Source: Vicinamibacterales bacterium
GTDB taxonomy: Bacteria > Acidobacteriota > Vicinamibacteria > Vicinamibacterales > UBA8438
DNA length: 10,553 nucleotides
Assembly: GCA_030745255.1 (NCBI GenBank)
Contig: JASLOY010000071.1
Span: 533 to 11,085 of the forward strand
Direction of reading: 5' to 3'
Shown: piece after piece, positions 6,861-10,553 of the stretch
How positions within the stretch are numbered: position 1 is the first letter of the stretch
Layout: each line of letters begins with the position of its first letter
The notes under the pieces: model-generated
The model's input: the letters and a program-made list of their open reading frames with translations, nothing else
Told to the model about the DNA's origin: nothing
Database searches by the model: none
Program-made: the position numbers and the translations under genes

Positions 6861-8240
6861 ATGAAACGACTTCATCTACTGGCAGCAGGGCTGGCCCTGG
6901 TTCTCACTGGTTGCGGAGACGGCGCAGCTCCTGGAGAAGGCGTAGTTCCTGAGCCTGGCGGACTCGCGCTCGTCGGGGGGCAGTTGATAGACGGGACCGG
7001 CGCGCCGGCCGTCGCCGATTCGGTTGTCGTCATTCGCGACGGCCGGATAGAGAGCGCCGGCCCCCGGAACACCACGCCGGTGCCCGACGGCGCAGAGACG
7101 ATCGATTTGACCGGCAAGTCGATCATGCCCGGTCTGGTCAACTTGCATGTGCACTATCGCGAAGGACCGGAGGAGATCCAGCGTCAGTTCCAGTCGCAGC
7201 TCTACTACGGCGTGACCACCGCGCGGAGCATCGGCAGCGACTCACCGGAGCGGGTCGCGTTCCTGCTCGAGGCCGCGGGTCGACCCGACTTCCCCCGGAC
7301 CTTCACGGCGGGCCTGGGGTTCTCGCGTCCCGGCGGATTCAACGCCGTCGGTCGGAATGCCCCCGAAACCGAAGAAGAGGCGCGGGCGCTGGTGCGAGAC
7401 CAGATCGCGCTGGGGGTGCACTTCATCAAGATGTGGGTCAACGCGGTCCCGGAGCCAGGCCTGAAGATTACCCCGGAGATTCGGACCGCCATCATCGACG
7501 AGGCGATCCAGAACGGCGCCATCCCGGTCGCCCATATCGATGACGAAGTCGACGGTCGCCAGTTGGTCCAAGCCGGTCTGAAGGACCTGCTGCACAGCAC
7601 CGTGCTGACCTTCGGCCCTGGCGCCGGGGTCCCGGTGGACGATCCCGACCCGTCGCAGGAATTCATCCAGATGTGCCTCGACAACGGCGTGTCGTTCACC
7701 CCGACGCTGTCGATCGTCCAGGGCAACTGGCACTTCGCGGAGCATCCGGAGCTGCTGGATGACCCGGCGTTGCGCGCCGCATTTGGCACCTACAACCCGG
7801 GCGCGCTGGCTGGATGGGAAAACCCCGAACGCAGGGCGGGAGTGGTCGACGCACCGAACTTCGAGGACCGCAAGGTCGCGTTCCGACAGGTGCAGGACTT
7901 CGTCAAGACGATGCACGACGCCGGGGTCAAGGTGGCCCTTGGGAACGACGCCGGGACCCCGAACGTGCCGTTCGGCTGGGGGATGCACCACGAGATGGAG
8001 CTGTATGTCGAGGCTGGCTTGACACCGATGGATGCCATCGTGGCGGCAACCGCCACCGGCGCCGGCCAGATGCCTCCGGTGGGCGAGGCCGACTTCGGCA
8101 CCCTCGAGGCTGACAAGGTCGCCGACCTCGTCGTGCTGAATGCCGATCCGCTGGTCGACATTCAGAACACGCTGGCGATCGACCGAGTCATGCGACTTGG
8201 CGAATGGGTCGACCGTTCGGGGTTGGTGGCAGCGCCGTAG
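6861..8240 (+). CDS. Lipoprotein metal-dependent amidohydrolase (imidazolonepropionase/prolidase-like)
   Basis: This 459-residue hydrolase belongs to the amidohydrolase superfamily. The signal peptide ends in the lipobox LTGC (Cys18), so the enzyme should be lipid-anchored facing the periplasm or outside. The small N-terminal beta-sandwich (about 35-88, LVGGQLIDGTG onward, ending LTGKSIMPGLVNLHVH) leads into the TIM barrel. All expected binuclear metal ligands are visible: His96 and His98 (HVH), Lys190 (HFIKMWV, the lysine that becomes carboxylated), His225 (VAHID), His245 (LLHST) and Asp363 (LGNDAGTP). The C-terminal ADLVVLNADPL (421-431) completes the sandwich. Relatives include Xaa-Pro and cyclic dipeptidases and imidazolonepropionase-like enzymes; the substrate cannot be told from sequence, but an amide, peptide or lactam bond is likely. 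GGGAGGT 5 nt upstream supports ATG 6861. It is transcribed away from the secreted-protein gene and towards the beta-helix gene, so it is likely a single-gene unit. Confidence 0.93.
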   Translation: MKRLHLLAAGLALVLTGCGDGAAPGEGVVPEPGGLALVGGQLIDGTGAPAVADSVVVIRDGRIESAGPRNTTPVPDGAETIDLTGKSIMPGLVNLHVHYREGPEEIQRQFQSQLYYGVTTARSIGSDSPERVAFLLEAAGRPDFPRTFTAGLGFSRPGGFNAVGRNAPETEEEARALVRDQIALGVHFIKMWVNAVPEPGLKITPEIRTAIIDEAIQNGAIPVAHIDDEVDGRQLVQAGLKDLLHSTVLTFGPGAGVPVDDPDPSQEFIQMCLDNGVSFTPTLSIVQGNWHFAEHPELLDDPALRAAFGTYNPGALAGWENPERRAGVVDAPNFEDRKVAFRQVQDFVKTMHDAGVKVALGNDAGTPNVPFGWGMHHEMELYVEAGLTPMDAIVAATATGAGQMPPVGEADFGTLEADKVADLVVLNADPLVDIQNTLAIDRVMRLGEWVDRSGLVAAP

Positions 8241-8298
8241 TCAAATAGCGCTAGCAGGCTGCGGGACAAGGCCTGCCAGGGCTCGCACATGCGCACCC

Positions 8299-8343
8299 CG
8301 CCGGCGCGCGGCGTGGGGCATTGGGGCCCCACGAGCGCCGGCG
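8299..8343. terminator. Long two-part GC-rich hairpin between convergent genes
   Basis: CGCCGGCGC (8299-8307) pairs perfectly with GCGCCGGCG (8335-8343). Inside it, GTGGGGC (8313-8319) pairs perfectly with GCCCCAC (8326-8332) around a six-base loop. The two stems are separated by an asymmetric internal loop (GCGGC against GA). Sixteen base pairs, nearly all G-C, sit in the 133-bp gap between the amidohydrolase stop (8240) and the beta-helix stop (8374). The position suggests a bidirectional terminator or an mRNA 3'-end stabiliser. No U-run follows on either strand, so it is not a canonical intrinsic terminator; a dispersed REP-like element is an alternative. Confidence 0.55.
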
Positions 8344-8373
8344 TGGCGTTTGAGGCGCTGCTCCGTTTCGACA

Positions 8374-10455
8374 CTAGTCGCGGGGCCCATAGTGCGGTGC
8401 GACGGCACCGACCTCCAAGGCCCCGAGATCGGGCGCGCTGCCCGTGAAGCCATCGGTCACCGTCGGCAGCACCATTCCGTGGTCGACGGCCGCCGAGCCG
8501 GGCCGCAACCCAAAATCGAGGTTCTCCGCATTGTAGACGCGCTGGAGCGTGCTCACCACCCGGGCGTCGAGCGCGGGGACGTTCACGAACACGTCATATC
8601 CCACCTCGACACTGTTCCGGTCCTGCCCGGTCGCCTCACTGTATTCCTCGAGCGTGTCAAACTCCCGCAGCTCGAGCGCCGGGGCATGTCCCGGCGCCCG
8701 GAAATCGGCGACCACATCGAACGGCGGACTCTCCCACCGAAACGGCATTGGCGTGTCCGGCGCGGGGCCGAAGCCGTTGTAGTCCGACGAGGTGTAGTTC
8801 GTGAACGTCGCGATCCCGAACAGGTTCGGACGCAGCCGTCGAAAGTCGGGCGCCGCGTTCTGCCCCAAGATCAGGTTGTTTCGCCAGTGCGTGTTCGACA
8901 GGGTCCCGGTGGTCTCGGACAGGATGGTGTTGTTGTAGAAGACGACACCGGAGGCGCCGAAGAAGCGGCTCGAGCCGCCCGGGAGGTTGTAGGCGATGTT
9001 CCGAATCCAGTAGACGGGTCCGCCAAGCACCGGTTGACTGCAGAAGGCGTGCGACGCGTGGTTAATAAACAGGTTCCTGAGCACGCGCACGTTGTGCAGG
9101 CTCCCGTCGGTCTCGATCGGGTTGTCGTGAGAATTGGTGATGTAGTTGTTGTAGAAGTCGATCGCAACGGGACGTCGGTCCCAGTAGTCGCGCGGCGGAT
9201 ACCTGGGCCCGTCAGACATCCCCGGTCCGGACGGAACGGTGCCGTCGGGGTTCCCGTAGGTCTCCACGTTGATCCCGTCGTGGAAGTCCGCGATGTAGTT
9301 GTAGGCCACGACGTGTCCGGGGCCGTAAAGCTTCACCGCCACGTAGGAGGCCATGACGGGAGGATGGACCTGACCGGCGACGCCGTCGAACCGCCCCCAG
9401 AGGGGTGCGTCGCTCCATCCGATCAGGCGCTCTGAGTCGTTGCGGCCGTAGAACCAGTTGTCGGCGATGTAGAAATTGCTCGAGCCCGCATAGTTGGTAA
9501 AGACACCGGCCCCCACATCTTCGAAACGCGAGTGCTTGACCGTGAGCCCCTTCGCGCCCGCAATGAACTGCTGGCCGGCCCAGATGGCGTACTCGGTGTT
9601 CCGAAACGTGATGCCCTCGAAATAGGTGTAGTCGACCGCCATGACGTTGAAGAGGGCGAAGTTCCCGTCGCCGTCGAAGATGACCTCGCCGTCACCGGCC
9701 GCCTTGATGGCAATTGGTCGCTCGGGCGTGCCGTCGGCGGTCAGGTAATAAGTACCCTCAAACGGGAACGCGCGGTTGGCGCCGCCGTACTCGAGGTGGT
9801 TGTACTGGTAGAGACCGGCGTGCACCAGGAGGGTGTCCCCGGCGCGCACCCGGGGACGTCCCGCCGTGGCGAAGTCCCCGCCACCGCATGAGTGGTTGTA
9901 TGCACAGATCAGCCCTTCGAACGCGGGCTCGAGCTTGGCGCCCTCGAAGCCGTGGGGATAGACGTGCAAGACCCTCCCCTCCTCATAGGGGACCGGCTCC
10001 GCCCGCGTCCTTACCGTCACAGTCCGGCTGGCCTCTCCGGTCACGCCATCGGGATCGGTCATCACGAACCGCGCCTCATAGGCGGTGTCCGGCTCCAGAT
10101 CAAGGATGCTCCCGGCGAACATGTTCGGCGTGACGACGTCGAACTGCGGCCCCACGAAGATCCGTTCAGCCTGGAGGCGCAGGAGCGGGAGCGCCAACGA
10201 CCAGCCCGTCTCGCCCTGCTTGCGATACGACACCTCCACTGCGGCGTTCCGGCTGTCGTCGCCCTGGATGAACCACTCGAAGCCGAGATTGATCAGCGTC
10301 GGCGGCTCGATCAGGAGCTCTCCCGTCGAGACCGCGTTCCCGAGCGCATTTCCCCTTTGCGCCAACACGACGGTGTCGTGCTCGACGCGTGACGTGACGA
10401 TCACCAACACGCTCAGCACGCCGATGCGTACGAGTTGACCGGCCCTCTCACACAC
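8374..10455 (-). CDS. Secreted right-handed parallel beta-helix protein with N-terminal Fn3-like domain
   Basis: The product is 693 residues. The start is GTG 10455, chosen because AGAGGT ends 5 nt upstream. The N-terminus has a basic segment then hydrophobic IGVLSVLVIVTS, a probable signal peptide with an unclear cleavage site. Residues about 45-152 look like a fibronectin-III domain (LEPDTAYEARFVMTD, then RTVTVRTRAEP). From about 205, RAGDTLLVHAGLY and PIAIKAAGDGEVIFDGDG open a parallel beta-helix. Its turns run to about 560, with many Asn-rich rungs (YFEGITFRNTEYAIW, FYIADNWFYG, VRVLRNLFINH, VVFYNNTILS). The tail, FGLRPGSAAVDHG to APDLGALEVG (648-683), matches the closing motif common in secreted beta-helix proteins. 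This fold is typical of polysaccharide lyases and glycosidases acting outside the cell; I cannot identify catalytic residues or a substrate, and a purely binding role is possible. Confidence 0.85.
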   Translation of the reverse strand: MCERAGQLVRIGVLSVLVIVTSRVEHDTVVLAQRGNALGNAVSTGELLIEPPTLINLGFEWFIQGDDSRNAAVEVSYRKQGETGWSLALPLLRLQAERIFVGPQFDVVTPNMFAGSILDLEPDTAYEARFVMTDPDGVTGEASRTVTVRTRAEPVPYEEGRVLHVYPHGFEGAKLEPAFEGLICAYNHSCGGGDFATAGRPRVRAGDTLLVHAGLYQYNHLEYGGANRAFPFEGTYYLTADGTPERPIAIKAAGDGEVIFDGDGNFALFNVMAVDYTYFEGITFRNTEYAIWAGQQFIAGAKGLTVKHSRFEDVGAGVFTNYAGSSNFYIADNWFYGRNDSERLIGWSDAPLWGRFDGVAGQVHPPVMASYVAVKLYGPGHVVAYNYIADFHDGINVETYGNPDGTVPSGPGMSDGPRYPPRDYWDRRPVAIDFYNNYITNSHDNPIETDGSLHNVRVLRNLFINHASHAFCSQPVLGGPVYWIRNIAYNLPGGSSRFFGASGVVFYNNTILSETTGTLSNTHWRNNLILGQNAAPDFRRLRPNLFGIATFTNYTSSDYNGFGPAPDTPMPFRWESPPFDVVADFRAPGHAPALELREFDTLEEYSEATGQDRNSVEVGYDVFVNVPALDARVVSTLQRVYNAENLDFGLRPGSAAVDHGMVLPTVTDGFTGSAPDLGALEVGAVAPHYGPRD

Positions 10456-10470
10456 GGACGACCTCTCTTT

Positions 10471-10553
10471 CTAGGACCTGGGGATCATTGCGACGGCGCA
10501 CCAAGCCTTCGACCCGATGGCCTTCAGTGAGGCACGGGCATTCTCGGGCCGCC
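10471..10553 (-). CDS. Possible 3' end of an upstream minus-strand gene (partial, tentative)
   Basis: On the minus strand a frame enters from the right edge and stops at TAG (10471-10473), 15 nt before the beta-helix start. It encodes 27 full codons ending ASLKAIGSKAWCAVAMIPRS, and by hand count 21 of the last 26 codons end in G or C. If real, it would lie upstream in an operon with the beta-helix gene. A second minus-strand frame is also open to a TGA at 10448-10450, overlapping the beta-helix start, but with lower third-position GC. The stretch is too short to identify or to exclude a promoter region. Confidence 0.25.
   Translation of the reverse strand, partial: RPENARASLKAIGSKAWCAVAMIPRS

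Noticed and set aside
6426..6875. Minus-strand frame of 149 codons in the 6375-6860 gap
   Set aside because: It overlaps the amidohydrolase start, has mixed third-position base use, no ribosome site, and low-complexity Arg/Pro/Gly content.
8140..9435. Plus-strand open frame of about 431 codons opposite the beta-helix gene
   Set aside because: It begins inside the amidohydrolase gene, runs across the hairpin and has Arg/Val-rich shadow composition; the minus strand shows beta-helix repeats.
1..10553. Search for defence systems, CRISPR arrays, insertion sequences, tRNA or rRNA
   Set aside because: No direct-repeat arrays, transposase or integrase motifs, terminal inverted repeats or structural RNA signatures were seen; the genes are metabolic or envelope-related plus one S1 protein.

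Overview
The window is GC-rich bacterial DNA with six substantial genes. All are strongly G/C-biased at third codon positions and have Shine-Dalgarno-type starts, apart from the S1 gene. Gene content suggests a Gram-negative aerobic heterotroph, most likely Acidobacteriota of the Vicinamibacteria type. The clues are two exported PQQ dehydrogenases, a secreted 'GHWEGDTLVIDTTNF' protein of a family common there, and a lipoprotein amidohydrolase. This taxonomic call is inference from gene families; no rRNA or tRNA is present.

Layout. Positions 1-1174 (minus) hold the 5' part of an S1-domain RNA-binding protein that runs off the left edge. Positions 1199-3106 (minus) encode a signal-peptide-bearing PQQ dehydrogenase of the glucose-dehydrogenase-like branch, 24 nt upstream of and in frame with the S1 gene. 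A 283-bp divergent intergenic region with one good sigma70-like promoter separates it from 3390-5138 (plus), a second, quite different exported PQQ dehydrogenase. That gene converges on 5280-6374 (minus), an uncharacterised secreted protein. A 486-bp divergent intergenic region follows. It contains a 12-bp tandem repeat and a short stretch with coding-like codon use that looks like a gene fossil. Positions 6861-8240 (plus) encode a lipoprotein metal-dependent amidohydrolase with all its metal ligands visible. It converges, across a long GC-rich hairpin at 8299-8343, on 8374-10455 (minus), a large secreted right-handed beta-helix protein. The last ~80 bases may carry the end of another minus-strand gene.

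How the genes might work together. Everything except S1 is predicted to be exported: two periplasmic quinoproteins, a secreted protein of unknown role, a lipid-anchored hydrolase and a beta-helix protein of the carbohydrate-active type. A reasonable but unproved reading is an accessory envelope locus for oxidising and breaking down extracellular alcohols, sugars or polysaccharide fragments. No PQQ biosynthesis genes, cytochrome c, transporter or regulator lies in the window, so PQQ, the electron acceptor and the control must come from elsewhere. I see no CRISPR array, prophage, insertion sequence, defence system or RNA gene. The most distinctive observations are the divergent pair of unlike PQQ dehydrogenases, one with altered active-site features, and the uncharacterised secreted family.
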